DNA from: Ga0077555 sp964500805
GTDB lineage: Bacteria > Pseudomonadota > Alphaproteobacteria > Rhizobiales > Hyphomicrobiaceae
DNA: 64,000 nt
NCBI GenBank assembly: GCA_964500805.1
Contig: CAZCQH010000031.1
Location: 1 to 64,000 of the forward strand
Direction of reading: 5' to 3'
The notes beneath the pieces were generated by a model. It had not been told where the DNA came from, searched no databases, and saw only the letters and a list, made by a program, of their open reading frames with translations. Below are positions 36,072 through 45,361 of this stretch, piece after piece. Position 1 is the first letter of the stretch. Every line of letters starts with the position of its first letter. Made by a program: the position numbers and the translations under genes.

Positions 36072-36100
36072 TTGCCGACCCTCGGGAGTGCCGCTATAAT
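36072..36100 (+). promoter_or_regulatory. Sigma-70-type promoter for hfq
   Basis: TTGCCG at 36072-36077 and TATAAT at 36095-36100, spaced by exactly 17 bp. A transcript would start near 36107, leaving a 5' leader of about 128 nt before hfq. This supports independent hfq expression within the block. Confidence 0.7.
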
Positions 36101-36234
36101 TCACGGTGTTCAGTCGAATTGCAGGACAGAGCAATCGTGTTTTAGTTATTCTGCAGTACCCTTCTTCAACCGGGGCTGCGAGCCAGAGCGCGACGCCGCA
36201 ACAGCAGTCAAAACAAAAAGAACGGGCAAAAAAC

Positions 36235-36486
36235 ATGGCCGAGAAGGTCCAAAGCCTCCAAGACACGTTTCTCAATCACGTCCGCAAGAACAAGACGCCG
36301 CTGACGATTTTCTTGATAAACGGCGTCAAGCTGCAGGGCATAGTGACGTGGTTCGACAACTTTTGTGTACTGCTCCGGCGTGATGGCCACTCGCAACTTG
36401 TCTATAAGCACGCCATCTCAACAATAATGCCGGGAGCACCGGTCCACTTGATGGACTCCGACCCGGCCGAGTCCGGGCAAGGGTAA
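36235..36486 (+). CDS. hfq: RNA chaperone Hfq
   Basis: 83-residue Sm-like protein. The core QSLQDTFLNHVRKNKTP, FLINGVKLQGIVTWFDNFCVLLRRDGHSQLVYKHAISTIMP is visible, containing the Sm1 segment and the YKHA Sm2 signature of Hfq. ATG 36235 gives the standard length. Hfq binds sRNAs and mRNAs as a hexamer and in rhizobia affects nitrogen control. A typical promoter lies in the leader and hflX follows, the usual order. Confidence 0.97.
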   Translation: MAEKVQSLQDTFLNHVRKNKTPLTIFLINGVKLQGIVTWFDNFCVLLRRDGHSQLVYKHAISTIMPGAPVHLMDSDPAESGQG

Positions 36487-36543
36487 GAGCAGATCGGCGA
36501 CCAACCACAAGCTACTGACGAGAAGAAGCCACGCGGTCGGGCC

Positions 36544-37911
36544 ATGATCGACCGGCGGCCACCGGCGACGCGGGCCGTCGTGCTGGTGCCGGTGCTGGCG
36601 CGCGACAGACGGGCCGGCAAGGCAGCGGAGCGGCGCGAGACCAATCATCGCCAATCGCACAGCCCTGAAGATCGGCTGGAGGAGGCGCGGGGTCTCGCCG
36701 AGGCGATCGACCTTGATGTCATCGAGGCGCTGCAGGTACCGCTCACACAGCCACGCCCCGGAACGCTGCTCGGATCGGGCAAAGTGGCGGAGATCACAGA
36801 GCTCGTTGCCGAGCACAAGGCTGAGCTTGTCATCATCGACCACGCACTCTCACCCGTTCAGCAGCGCAATCTCGAGAAGGCGTGGAACGCCAAGGTGCTC
36901 GATCGCACGGGCCTTATCCTCGAGATCTTTGGCCGCCGCGCGCGTACGCGGGAGGGTACGCTGCAGGTGGAGCTTGCGCATCTTACCTACCAGAAGAGCC
37001 GGCTCGTGCGCAGCTGGACCCATCTCGAACGTCAGCGCGGTGGCGCCGGCTTTCTCGGCGGCCCCGGCGAGACGCAGCTGGAGCTCGACCGCCGCATCAT
37101 CCAGGACCGCATCGACGCCTTGAATGAGGAGCTGGCGGTCGTCGTCCGCACACGTGAGCTGCACCGCAAAGGGCGCAAGCGCGTGCCGTACCCCGTTGCC
37201 GCGATCGTCGGCTATACCAACGCCGGCAAATCGACGCTGTTCAACCGCATCACTGGTGCCGGCGTCCTCGCCAAGGACCAAGTGTTCGCGACGCTCGATC
37301 CGACCATGCGCGAGGTCAAGCTCGACAGCGGCCGCCGGATCATCCTCTCGGATACGGTCGGCTTCATTTCGGATCTGCCGACCATGCTGGTTGCCGCATT
37401 TCGCGCCACCTTGGAGGAAGTCGTCTCTGCCGACCTGGTGCTCCATGTGCAGGACGTCAGCCATCCAGAACGCCACGCGCAACGCGCGGATGTGGAGCGC
37501 GTGCTCGGCGACCTCGGCGTTGCAGTGAGCGGGCCAGAGGCGCATCTGCTCGAAGTTTGGAACAAGATCGACCGGCTCGATGCGGCCCAGCGCGAGGAGC
37601 TCGAGCAGGCCAGCCGGCGCAACGAGCACCCGCCTGTCCTGGTCTCCGCCGTGACAGGGGAGGGGATCGATACGTTGCTCGCGGCAATCGACCGGAACTT
37701 CGCGGCGAATGACGATCTGTTGAGCCTCGAGGTTCCCGCAAGCCAAGGCGCGCTCATCCATTGGCTGCATGAAAACACCGAGGTTCTCGATCGCCAGGCC
37801 GACGATAGCGGCGCGCTTCGCTTCCGCGTGCGGATCGACAAGACGAAACGCGACCGTCTGATGGGCCAGTTGAAACGCGCAGGCCTCGCCAGTCCCATGT
37901 CGCGCACCTGA
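36544..37911 (+). CDS. hflX: GTPase HflX
   Basis: 455 residues. An N-terminal HflX domain (RDRRAGKAAERR ... TQPRPGTLLGSGKVAEI, VIIDHALSPVQQRNLE) is followed by the GGPGETQLE linker and a G domain: P-loop GYTNAGKSTLF, DTVGFISDLP and NKIDRL. HflX splits stalled or dormant ribosomes. The C-terminal tail KTKRDRLMGQLKRAG is typical. Downstream of hfq in the conserved order. Confidence 0.95.
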   Translation: MIDRRPPATRAVVLVPVLARDRRAGKAAERRETNHRQSHSPEDRLEEARGLAEAIDLDVIEALQVPLTQPRPGTLLGSGKVAEITELVAEHKAELVIIDHALSPVQQRNLEKAWNAKVLDRTGLILEIFGRRARTREGTLQVELAHLTYQKSRLVRSWTHLERQRGGAGFLGGPGETQLELDRRIIQDRIDALNEELAVVVRTRELHRKGRKRVPYPVAAIVGYTNAGKSTLFNRITGAGVLAKDQVFATLDPTMREVKLDSGRRIILSDTVGFISDLPTMLVAAFRATLEEVVSADLVLHVQDVSHPERHAQRADVERVLGDLGVAVSGPEAHLLEVWNKIDRLDAAQREELEQASRRNEHPPVLVSAVTGEGIDTLLAAIDRNFAANDDLLSLEVPASQGALIHWLHENTEVLDRQADDSGALRFRVRIDKTKRDRLMGQLKRAGLASPMSRT

Positions 37912-38104
37912 TGTCGCGGCGATAGAGCACCATTTTGGTCGTCTGCGGTGCTAGGCTGAAGGGAGGTCTTGTAAGCATGGTCCAGTCTGCCGTGCGACGC
38001 CGAACTTTTCCATAGCGGTGCTTGCGGCGCCGGGCTGAAGCCAGAACCGAGCGAAGAGCACCATAGCGACGGCGTGAAGCAAGGCACCGCACGAGCGGGA
38101 GGCG

Positions 38105-39337
38105 ATGGCAATGCAGAAATTCAGCTGCCAGTGCGCCATTGCCGGCGGTGGTCCGGCGGGGCTGATGCTGGGCGTGCTGTTGGCGCGCGCCGGCGTCTCG
38201 GTCGTGGTGCTCGAGAAACACGCGGACTTCCTGCGCGATTTCCGCGGCGACACGATCCATCCCTCGACCTTGGAGGTGATGGCGGAGCTGGGCTGGCTCG
38301 ATGAAATTCTGCGCCTGCCGCATCAGAAGGTTTCGCAGTTTTCCGCGCAGTTCGGGAGCGAGCGCATTACACTTGCGGATTTGACGCGGTTGCCGGTGCG
38401 CGCACCGTTCGTGGCGATGATGCCGCAATGGGATTTTCTGAACTTTCTTGCTGAGAAAGGGCGCGGTTACGGCCCCCGATTCAGGCTGCTGATGGAGGTC
38501 GAGGCGACGGGGCTTATCGGGCGCGATGGACGGGTGACAGGTGTACGGGCCCGCGCGCGAAGCGGAGGCGAAATCGAAGTTTCGGCCGCGCTCACCATTG
38601 CCGCGGATGGGCGGCACTCGACGTTACGCGAGGCATCGGGGCTCGCGGTCGTGGACTTCGGCGCGCCGATGGATGCATTGTGGTTCCGGCTCTCGCGCCA
38701 TCCCGGCGACACGACCGAGACGCAAGGGCGCTTTGCCGCCGGCGCCATCTTCGTCATGCTCAATCGCGGCGACTACTGGCAATGCGCCTATGTTATTCCA
38801 AAGGGATGGAACGAGCGCATTCGCGCCGCGGGTCTCGAGGCTTTCTATCGATCAATCGGTGCGCTGCTGCCGTTCTCTGCCGACCGGGCGCGGGAGATCA
38901 CCGATTGGGACGAGGTGAAGCTTCTGGTCGTTCAGGTGGACCGCTTGCGACGCTGGTGGCGGCGGGGATTTCTCGCCATCGGCGATGCCGCGCATGCCAT
39001 GAGCCCGGTCGCCGGCGTCGGGATCAATCTGGCAATCCAAGACGCGGTTGCGGCGGCGAACCGGCTGGCAGAGCCGCTGCGGACGAATGCGTTGCGCGAC
39101 GACGACCTGGCAGCTGTCGAGGCGCGGCGGACATTCCCGACGCGGGCCACTCAGCGCATGCAACTGCTCGTCCAGAACGCGGTGATCGCTCCGGCGTTGG
39201 CGGAAAAGGGCGAGCTCCAGCCGCCCTTGGCCTTGCGGCTGCTGACACGTGTGCCGCTGCTCAACCGGTTGCCGGGGCGGTTGCTCGGCCTCGGATTCCG
39301 CCCGGAGCACGTTGCGACGCGGGAGCGGAGAGATTAG
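38105..39337 (+). CDS. FAD-dependent monooxygenase (PHBH/UbiH-like)
   Basis: 410-residue flavoprotein hydroxylase. Motifs: CAIAGGGPAGLMLGVLLARAG (N-terminal dinucleotide fold), the long-range TIAADGRHSTLRE segment (DG), and AIGDAAHAMSPVAGVGINLAIQDA (GD), the class A monooxygenase set. A C-terminal lipophilic part (LLTRVPLLNRLPGRLLGLGF) is similar to those of related FAD monooxygenases. Substrate unknown; quinone-like or aromatic is possible. Sits between hflX and mazG and overlaps the end of mazG by 4 bp. Confidence 0.85.
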   Translation: MAMQKFSCQCAIAGGGPAGLMLGVLLARAGVSVVVLEKHADFLRDFRGDTIHPSTLEVMAELGWLDEILRLPHQKVSQFSAQFGSERITLADLTRLPVRAPFVAMMPQWDFLNFLAEKGRGYGPRFRLLMEVEATGLIGRDGRVTGVRARARSGGEIEVSAALTIAADGRHSTLREASGLAVVDFGAPMDALWFRLSRHPGDTTETQGRFAAGAIFVMLNRGDYWQCAYVIPKGWNERIRAAGLEAFYRSIGALLPFSADRAREITDWDEVKLLVVQVDRLRRWWRRGFLAIGDAAHAMSPVAGVGINLAIQDAVAAANRLAEPLRTNALRDDDLAAVEARRTFPTRATQRMQLLVQNAVIAPALAEKGELQPPLALRLLTRVPLLNRLPGRLLGLGFRPEHVATRERRD

Positions 39338-40260
39338 CCCTTCCGCTCCGACGCCTTGGCGTCGTTCCACAGCGCATCCATCTCGGCGAGATCGGACTGC
39401 GCGGGCGATTTCCCCCGCTCGGCGAGATTCGCCTCGATGAACGCGAAGCGGCGCGTGAACTTGGCGTTGGCACGCCGGAGCGCTGTCTCGGGATCGATCC
39501 CGAGATGCCGCGCCACATTGGCCATGACGAAGAGGAGGTCGCCGAACTCCTCCTCGATCTCTTCATGGAGCGCTGCGTCACGCGGCGCTTCCTCGCGCCG
39601 GTCGCGGCTTTGCGCCTCTTGGCGGCCGCGCGGGTCCGCCGGCAAGGCCACGGCTTCGAACTCCGCCAGCTCCTCGCGCATTTTGTCGAAGACGGGGGCC
39701 AGCGACGGCCAGTCGAAACCGACGCGCGCCGCTTTGTCCTGCAACTTGACGGCGCGTGAGAGTGCGGAAAGCCCGACCGGAACGTCGCTCAAGAGCGCCG
39801 AGGAGGGAAGGGGAGCACCGCTCTGCGGTCCACTACCACGTTGGGCAGCAGCTAGCTTCGCAGCGGCCTTCTCGGCTTTCTCAGCCGCCTTGATCCGCTC
39901 CCAGGCGCCCTTGGCCATGCCGGCAGTCCGCGCCGTCTCGTCGCCGAAGACGTGCGGGTGACGGCGGATCATCTTCCTCGTGATGCCGTCAGCCACATCG
40001 GCAAAATTGAAGCTGCCGACTTCCTCTGCCAGTCGAGCATGATAAACAACTTGCAGCAGCAGGTCGCCAAGCTCTTCCTTGAGATCGATCAGGTCATGGC
40101 GCTCGATGGCATCGGCGACCTCGTAGGCCTCCTCGATGGTATAGGGCGCAATGGTCTCGAAGCTCTGCTCGAGATCCCAAGGGCAGCCGGTCACAGGCGT
40201 GCGCAAGGCGGCCATCACGGCGATGAGATCGGCAAGGGATTTTTTCGGCGTATCGGTCAT
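39334..40260 (-). CDS. mazG: Nucleoside triphosphate pyrophosphohydrolase MazG
   Basis: 308 residues with the two MazG halves. The first half has LRTPVTGCPWDLEQSF, EEAYEVADAI and LKEELGDLLLQVVYHA; the second has REELAEFEA and EEEFGDLLFVMANVARHLG, both with the EExxE/ExxD metal motifs. It hydrolyses NTPs to NMPs. ATG 40260 is chosen because the frame upstream is not conserved. An insert of Ala/Lys-rich sequence joins the halves. Convergent with the monooxygenase. Confidence 0.93.
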   Translation of the reverse strand: MTDTPKKSLADLIAVMAALRTPVTGCPWDLEQSFETIAPYTIEEAYEVADAIERHDLIDLKEELGDLLLQVVYHARLAEEVGSFNFADVADGITRKMIRRHPHVFGDETARTAGMAKGAWERIKAAEKAEKAAAKLAAAQRGSGPQSGAPLPSSALLSDVPVGLSALSRAVKLQDKAARVGFDWPSLAPVFDKMREELAEFEAVALPADPRGRQEAQSRDRREEAPRDAALHEEIEEEFGDLLFVMANVARHLGIDPETALRRANAKFTRRFAFIEANLAERGKSPAQSDLAEMDALWNDAKASERKG

Positions 40261-40318
40261 GATCGGGCCCAACCTGGCTGCGAAGTGTCGGCTCTTAACA
40301 CGAGGCAAGGGGGATGGC

Positions 40319-41290
40319 ATGGGGCCGTTCTTGACACGACGGACAGTCCTGAGGGCGCTCATCGCAGGGGCCGTCGCTCTACCGTTGATCTTTCAACAAG
40401 CTACGCTCGCCCAGAACGCCGAGACTGCCATCTCGCACGCCAGCCTATCGGGCACGCTGTTGCGGCCGGCGAACGCCACCACCGCAGTGTTGATCATTGC
40501 CGGCTCCGGACCGACCGATCGCGATGGCAATCACGCCGGCGGTAAGACCGACGCCTATCGCCTGCTGGCTGATGGCCTCGCCAAGGTCGGAATCGCCTCG
40601 CTGCGCTATGACAAGCGCGGCCTGCCGGCGAGCCGGCTCGATGCCAAGGGCGGGGAGGTCAAGGAGGAGCAGCTGACCATCCAGACCTACGCCGACGACG
40701 TGGTGAGCCTCACCGCGTGGCTGAAGTCGCAAGGCTTCAAGCGCGTGGTCCTTGTCGGCCACAGCGAGGGGGCGCTGGTGGCACTGATGGCTGCCAACAC
40801 GGCGGAACCGGATCGTGTCGTGCTCTTGAACCCTGCCGGCTTCCCGCTGGGACAGGTGCTGCGCAAGCAATTCACCCGACAACCCATGCCCGAGGACATG
40901 ATGGAGGAGATCGAGCGGGTGCTATCGGCGCTTGAGAAGGGAAGTGATCCAGGAGCCATAAAGCCACCCGTCGACCGTTTCTTTCGGGCGAGCGCGCAGC
41001 CTTTCCTGAAATCGGTTCTGGCGCTCGACCCAGTGACTCTCCTGAAGGGTACGACGACTCCCGTCCTGCTCATCAGCGGTGGTCACGATCTGCAAGTCGG
41101 ACGTCTCGATCAGGAGGAGTTGAAAGCCGCTCGCGGCGGCATTCGCGTGCATTGGGAGCCGAGGCTCACGCATATGCTCAAGGCGGTTCTCGAGGACGAT
41201 CCCGCCCAGGTGAAGGTTTATACCGATCCATCATTGCCGGTCATGCCCGAGCTTGTCGATGTGATCGCAAAATTCGCGAACGAGCCATGA
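40319..41290 (+). CDS. Exported alpha/beta-fold hydrolase
   Basis: 323 residues from ATG 40319. An N-terminal signal with twin arginine (LTRRTVLRALIAGAVALP) precedes ASLSGTLLRPANATTAVLIIAGSGPTDRDG. The nucleophile Ser lies in VLVGHSEGALVALMAA, the acid in LLISGGHDLQVG and the His near RLTHMLKA, an alpha/beta-hydrolase set like other secreted serine-esterase-type proteins. GGGGG precedes the start. Its stop overlaps the next gene (ATGA). Substrate unknown. Confidence 0.85.
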   Translation: MGPFLTRRTVLRALIAGAVALPLIFQQATLAQNAETAISHASLSGTLLRPANATTAVLIIAGSGPTDRDGNHAGGKTDAYRLLADGLAKVGIASLRYDKRGLPASRLDAKGGEVKEEQLTIQTYADDVVSLTAWLKSQGFKRVVLVGHSEGALVALMAANTAEPDRVVLLNPAGFPLGQVLRKQFTRQPMPEDMMEEIERVLSALEKGSDPGAIKPPVDRFFRASAQPFLKSVLALDPVTLLKGTTTPVLLISGGHDLQVGRLDQEELKAARGGIRVHWEPRLTHMLKAVLEDDPAQVKVYTDPSLPVMPELVDVIAKFANEP

Positions 41291-41751
41291 GAGCGCGGCG
41301 CCCGGTGCTTCGCGGCGTCCAGACGCTCGTCCGTGATGCCGGCGCCAAGGCCGCATCGGCAGGAACCGCCATGCTGGCCTGCTGTACGCTCGTCGGGGCC
41401 ATTGCAAGTGCGCAGGAAAATGGCCAGCGGACCGCCAAAGTGGTCCCGGAACGTCCGGCCCGCGTTTTCATCATGGCCGCCTACGATGAGCAGTGCCGCT
41501 CGTTGCCGGCGCCGGCCATTGCCGTCGAACAGGCGCCGGGGAAGGGAAGCATCAGTTTCCGCCCCGGGCAGGGAACGACCATCCAAGCCTCCAGCTCCGG
41601 CGCCTGTGCCGGAGCCAAGGTCGAAGGCACCGGCATCTATTACACGGCGGCCAAGGGCCAATCGGGCACCGACACTTTCACCATCCGAGCATCGTTGCCG
41701 GACGGGAAGTCGACCAGCCGGACGTTCACCGTCGAGATCGCGACGGATTAG
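41287..41751 (+). CDS. Small secreted protein with Ig/cadherin-like C-terminus
   Basis: 154 residues from ATG 41287, overlapping the hydrolase stop by 4 bases. A long basic N-region and a hydrophobic stretch (GTAMLACCTLVGAIASAQ) look like a signal peptide. The mature part has a C...C pair (DEQCRSL and SGACAGAK) and ends GQSGTDTFTIRASLPDGKSTSRTFTVEI, a beta-strand pattern resembling Ig-like or cadherin-like modules. Coupling suggests it works with the hydrolase. Family not recognised. Confidence 0.7.
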   Translation: MRARRPVLRGVQTLVRDAGAKAASAGTAMLACCTLVGAIASAQENGQRTAKVVPERPARVFIMAAYDEQCRSLPAPAIAVEQAPGKGSISFRPGQGTTIQASSSGACAGAKVEGTGIYYTAAKGQSGTDTFTIRASLPDGKSTSRTFTVEIATD

Positions 41752-41946
41752 CGGTGCGCATGGGCGGGTTCGTCGCCGAAAACCGACGGAAGCCCTGGAC
41801 CCGCATGCGTCAGCAGCGTCTACTCGACTCGGCTCCCAGGCACTCCATGCGCATAATATATATTATGGAAAATATTGCGCTGAACTGATCGAGAGATCAA
41901 GCTTGGCTGTAGATTTCGCTGCTGGCTCTCGACCGCGTTGACCTGC

Positions 41947-43500
41947 CTAGCCGCGCTCGTAGTGGTCTCGCACCAGCTGATCAAGCAGCCTGACACCCCA
42001 ACCCGAGGCCCAGCTCTGGTTGAGCTCGTTCCGGCCTGAATCCATCGCCGTACCGGCGACGTCCAAGTGAACCCAGGGCGTGTCCTTGCTCTTGATGAAC
42101 CGCTGCAGGAACTGAGCCGCGGTGATGGCCCCGCCGTAGCGCCCGCCGATGTTCTTCATGTCTGCGTTCTTGCTCTCCAGCAGCTTGTCGTAGGCCGGAT
42201 CGAGCGGCATGCGCCAGACGCGCTCGCCCGTGGCCGTGCCCGCCTCCTCCAGCTCCTTTGCCAGCTTGTCGTTGTTCGAGAACATCCCGGTGAACTCCTT
42301 GCCGAGCGCGACCATGATCGCACCGGTGAGCGTCGCCAGGTCGATGACGAAGCGTGGTTTGAAGCGCTCCTGCGCGTACCACATGACGTCGGCGAGCACG
42401 AGACGGCCCTCGGCGTCCGTGTTCAGAACCTCGATGGTCTGGCCCGACATCGACGTCACGATGTCGCCTGGGCGCGTGGCGGTCCCCGACGGCATGTTTT
42501 CGACCAGGCCAACCAGACCCACGGCGTTGACCGGCGCCTTGCGCTGGGCGAGCGCCAGCATCAGTCCCGAGACGCAGGCTGCACCTCCCATGTCGCCCTT
42601 CATGTCCTCCATGCCGGCGGCCGGCTTCATCGAAATGCCGCCGGTGTCGAAGCACACACCCTTGCCGATGAAGCACAGCGGCTGCTTGTTGCGGCGGTTC
42701 TTGCCACCCTGCCACTGCATGACGACAACGCGGCTCGGCCGCACGCTCCCCTGCCCGACTGCCAGCAATGAGCCCATCTTCAGCTCCTTGAGCTGATCGA
42801 CCTCGAGCACCTCGATCTCAAGCCCGGGAACGTTCAGGTGGCGCAGACGCTCGGCGAACTCGACTGGCCCGAGGATATTCGCGGGCTCATTGACGAGGTC
42901 GCGCGCCAGGTAGACGCCTTCGGCCACGGCTTTGGGGCCGGCGAACTCCGCCTCTGCATCAGCGGGATTGGCACAGTGAATCTCAATGCGGGGCAAAGGC
43001 TTATTGTTACCGTTGTTGCTGCCGTTGCTGTTGGCATCCGCTGCCTCGTCCGCCGCACCGGACTTCCGCGTGTGGTACTTCTGGAACTTGTAGGCACGCA
43101 GCATCACCCCCTGCGCGATCAGCGCAGCGGTCATGGCTGCATCGTCGCCTCCCGCCTCGACGATAACGCTCGCCGCCTCGGTCGACCGCGCCACGATCTG
43201 TCCCATGGCGGCCCCGCCAATCCGGCTCCAGTCGAGCTGCTTCAACTCTGCGCGATCGCCCGTCCCGACGATCAGAATCCGCTTCGCTTCGATCCCGGGC
43301 GCACCAAGCACCTCAATTGAACCTCGCGCCTTGCCTTTGAAACTTGCCCCCGCCATCGCGCGCTTCAAGGCTCCGTCGGTCTCCTTGTCGAGCCGGGCAC
43401 CAACCGCTCCGAGCGCTAGGTCTGGCCCTACGAAAACGACGATCGTGGTCGCTGGCGCGGCCGAGAGGGAGACGAACTTCACATCTGGGCGGTCGGTCAT
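41947..43500 (-). CDS. pepA: Leucyl aminopeptidase (PepA, M17)
   Basis: 517 residues. The C-terminal M17 catalytic domain has IGKGVCFDTGGISMKPAAGM (Lys and Asp ligands), MKGDMGGAA and the signature NTDAEGRLVLAD (Asp and Glu), all metal ligands present. The N-terminal domain holds a low-complexity insert with poly-Asn/Ser (NSNGSNNGNN) near residue 150. It is a cytosolic di-metal aminopeptidase that in some bacteria also binds DNA. Start ATG 43500 matches family length. Divergent from the lpt genes, as in many Hyphomicrobiales. Confidence 0.95.
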   Translation of the reverse strand: MTDRPDVKFVSLSAAPATTIVVFVGPDLALGAVGARLDKETDGALKRAMAGASFKGKARGSIEVLGAPGIEAKRILIVGTGDRAELKQLDWSRIGGAAMGQIVARSTEAASVIVEAGGDDAAMTAALIAQGVMLRAYKFQKYHTRKSGAADEAADANSNGSNNGNNKPLPRIEIHCANPADAEAEFAGPKAVAEGVYLARDLVNEPANILGPVEFAERLRHLNVPGLEIEVLEVDQLKELKMGSLLAVGQGSVRPSRVVVMQWQGGKNRRNKQPLCFIGKGVCFDTGGISMKPAAGMEDMKGDMGGAACVSGLMLALAQRKAPVNAVGLVGLVENMPSGTATRPGDIVTSMSGQTIEVLNTDAEGRLVLADVMWYAQERFKPRFVIDLATLTGAIMVALGKEFTGMFSNNDKLAKELEEAGTATGERVWRMPLDPAYDKLLESKNADMKNIGGRYGGAITAAQFLQRFIKSKDTPWVHLDVAGTAMDSGRNELNQSWASGWGVRLLDQLVRDHYERG

Positions 43501-43748
43501 AGGCAATCCATCAAGTTGGCTCCCGGCGGGCCGCAATGCGGCGGCCGCGCTCGGCTGTGCCTGGGCGTGGGCACATCGGGTTCCTATCCCCCGCGCACCC
43601 CGTTTTGGCAAGGGTTGGGCAATGACGATGCAAATTTCCCACACTTGGCTGTGGCCCCGGCAATGCTATTGGACAGCCGCAGTTTGAACAACATGCTGTG
43701 GGACCGGGTCCTGGGGATAGGGCCTGTATTTCGTGCGATTTCAGAGCA

Positions 43749-44141
43749 ATGACGAGGATCGGGGGAGTGTTGCCGGATTGGATGCCTCTGCGGGTGCTGC
43801 TCGTGGCCGCGAGCAGCGTGGCTGTCGCATGGTCCATCCTCTTCGCGGCACCTCTCCCCAAAGCCAATCGTGGCAATCGGCAACCAGTTCACCCTGCCCT
43901 GTCGCCCCGTGAGGTCGGCCTTCCCAGCGTCTCCGCGCAAAGCCGAGCGGCCGCAATCTTTCTTCGGCTCCGGCCGGGCGAGACCTGGCGCCTTGCCGAG
44001 AAGCGTTGGACGCAGTCTGTCTCGCTGCCCGCGGGCTTCGAGCCGAGCGCCAGCCCGGCGAGGCCAACGACCGAGCGACGCTCCGCCTATGCGCATTGGT
44101 TCTCGCCAACCGCGGCGTTCGCGCCGCCGAAGGGATGGTGA
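43749..44141 (+). CDS. Possible single-helix membrane protein before lptF
   Basis: 130 residues with one hydrophobic helix near the N-terminus (LRVLLVAASSVAVAWSILFA) and a hydrophilic tail. Codon use is compatible with coding. It ends 5 bp before lptF ATG 44147, or overlaps the alternative ATG 44135 by 7 bp, suggesting coupling. I do not recognise the family, and there is no clear ribosome site at ATG 43749, so it may be non-coding. The region 43501-43748 before it shows no other gene and should hold the divergent promoters. Confidence 0.4.
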   Translation: MTRIGGVLPDWMPLRVLLVAASSVAVAWSILFAAPLPKANRGNRQPVHPALSPREVGLPSVSAQSRAAAIFLRLRPGETWRLAEKRWTQSVSLPAGFEPSASPARPTTERRSAYAHWFSPTAAFAPPKGW

Positions 44142-44146
44142 GCGCG

Positions 44147-45361
44147 ATGCAGCTCGGCGGCAGCATTCTCGGGCGCTATCTCTTCCGGCAGACTGCGGGG
44201 GCGGTTCTGCTCATCCTGCTGTCTCTGACTGGCATCGTGTGGATCGCTCTCGCCTTGCGGCAGCTCAATCTGGTGACGACCCAAGGCCAGGACGCCTGGA
44301 TGTTCATCAAGATGACACTGTTGGCATTGCCAAATCTCATGGCGCTGATCGCGCCAATCGCGCTGCTTGTCGCGACCATCCACGTGCTCAACCGCACCAG
44401 CGGTGACAGCGAATTGATCGTGATGTCGGCGGGCGGTGCCACGATCTGGAACATCGCTCGCCCGTTGCTGCTTGTCGCTTTGCTGGTCTCGCTTGCCGTC
44501 TCGGTTGTCAATCACTGGGGCATGCCGTGGAGTTTGCGGCTGCTGCGCGACTACGTGATCCAGGTTCGAACCGATCTCATCACCCAAGTCATTCAACCCG
44601 GACGCTTCTCCAGTCCCGAGCCTCAGCTGACGTTCCACATTCGCGACCGCGCTCTGAATGGTGAGTTGCAAGGTTTGGTGATGCAGGATGCACGAGACGG
44701 CAAGCAGGTCTCCACTTATCTTGCCGAGCGGGGGTGGATCATCAAGCAGGGCACTGATGCCTACCTGCTGATGGAGGCCGGCCACATTCTGCGGCGAACT
44801 GCGCCATCCGAGCCTGTGCGCATCATCGAGTTCGCGAAGTACGCCATCGATTTGTCGCGGTTCGAGGCGAAGGGCGAAGGACCTGCCTTGAAACCGCGCG
44901 AGCGCTATTTCCACGAGTTGGTTCGTCCGTCAGCCGACGATGACTTGGCAGTGTCGCAGCCAGGGCTGCTCCGGGCCGAGTTGCATGAGCGGTTCTCGAG
45001 CCCCCTTTACCCGTTCGCGTTCGTGCTTCTCGCGGTCGCGTTCGTGGGGCAGGCACAAACCACACGCCAAAACCGCGTCAAAGCGATCGTCGCGGCATTC
45101 CTGTTGGCCGCCGGCGCCCGTCTCGTCGGCCTCGCCAGTATCAACCTCGTGGCATTGAAGCCGTACCTGTTCTGGGTTGCGTATGCGGTTCCGGCAGCAG
45201 CTATCGTCGTTGGACTGCTCATGGCGCAAGCGGGCATGCGGCCGCGCCGCAAGCCCAAGCTGCTGGCCTGGCTCGAAGACCTGTTCACAAGCATGTTCGA
45301 AGCCTGCAAGGCCGTGCTGCCTGCGCGCGGTCGGAAAATTGTACGGCGAGGAGGAGCTTGA
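44147..45361 (+). CDS. lptF: LPS export permease LptF
   Basis: 404 residues with three hydrophobic helices at the N-terminus (LFRQTAGAVLLILLSLTG, MTLLALPNLMALIAPIALL, LLLVALLVSLAVSVV), a periplasmic jellyroll-like domain (FSSPEPQLTFHIRDRALNGELQGLVMQDARDGK) and three C-terminal helices. That is the YjgP/YjgQ fold: half of the inner-membrane LptB2FG transporter that extracts LPS. Start 44147 or 44135 both fit. Its stop overlaps the lptG start codon region. Confidence 0.93.
   Translation: MQLGGSILGRYLFRQTAGAVLLILLSLTGIVWIALALRQLNLVTTQGQDAWMFIKMTLLALPNLMALIAPIALLVATIHVLNRTSGDSELIVMSAGGATIWNIARPLLLVALLVSLAVSVVNHWGMPWSLRLLRDYVIQVRTDLITQVIQPGRFSSPEPQLTFHIRDRALNGELQGLVMQDARDGKQVSTYLAERGWIIKQGTDAYLLMEAGHILRRTAPSEPVRIIEFAKYAIDLSRFEAKGEGPALKPRERYFHELVRPSADDDLAVSQPGLLRAELHERFSSPLYPFAFVLLAVAFVGQAQTTRQNRVKAIVAAFLLAAGARLVGLASINLVALKPYLFWVAYAVPAAAIVVGLLMAQAGMRPRRKPKLLAWLEDLFTSMFEACKAVLPARGRKIVRRGGA

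Noticed and set aside
41752..41946. Small gene or terminator between the small exported protein gene and pepA
   Set aside because: An A/T-rich stretch is present, but no stem with a T run and no protein-like frame.
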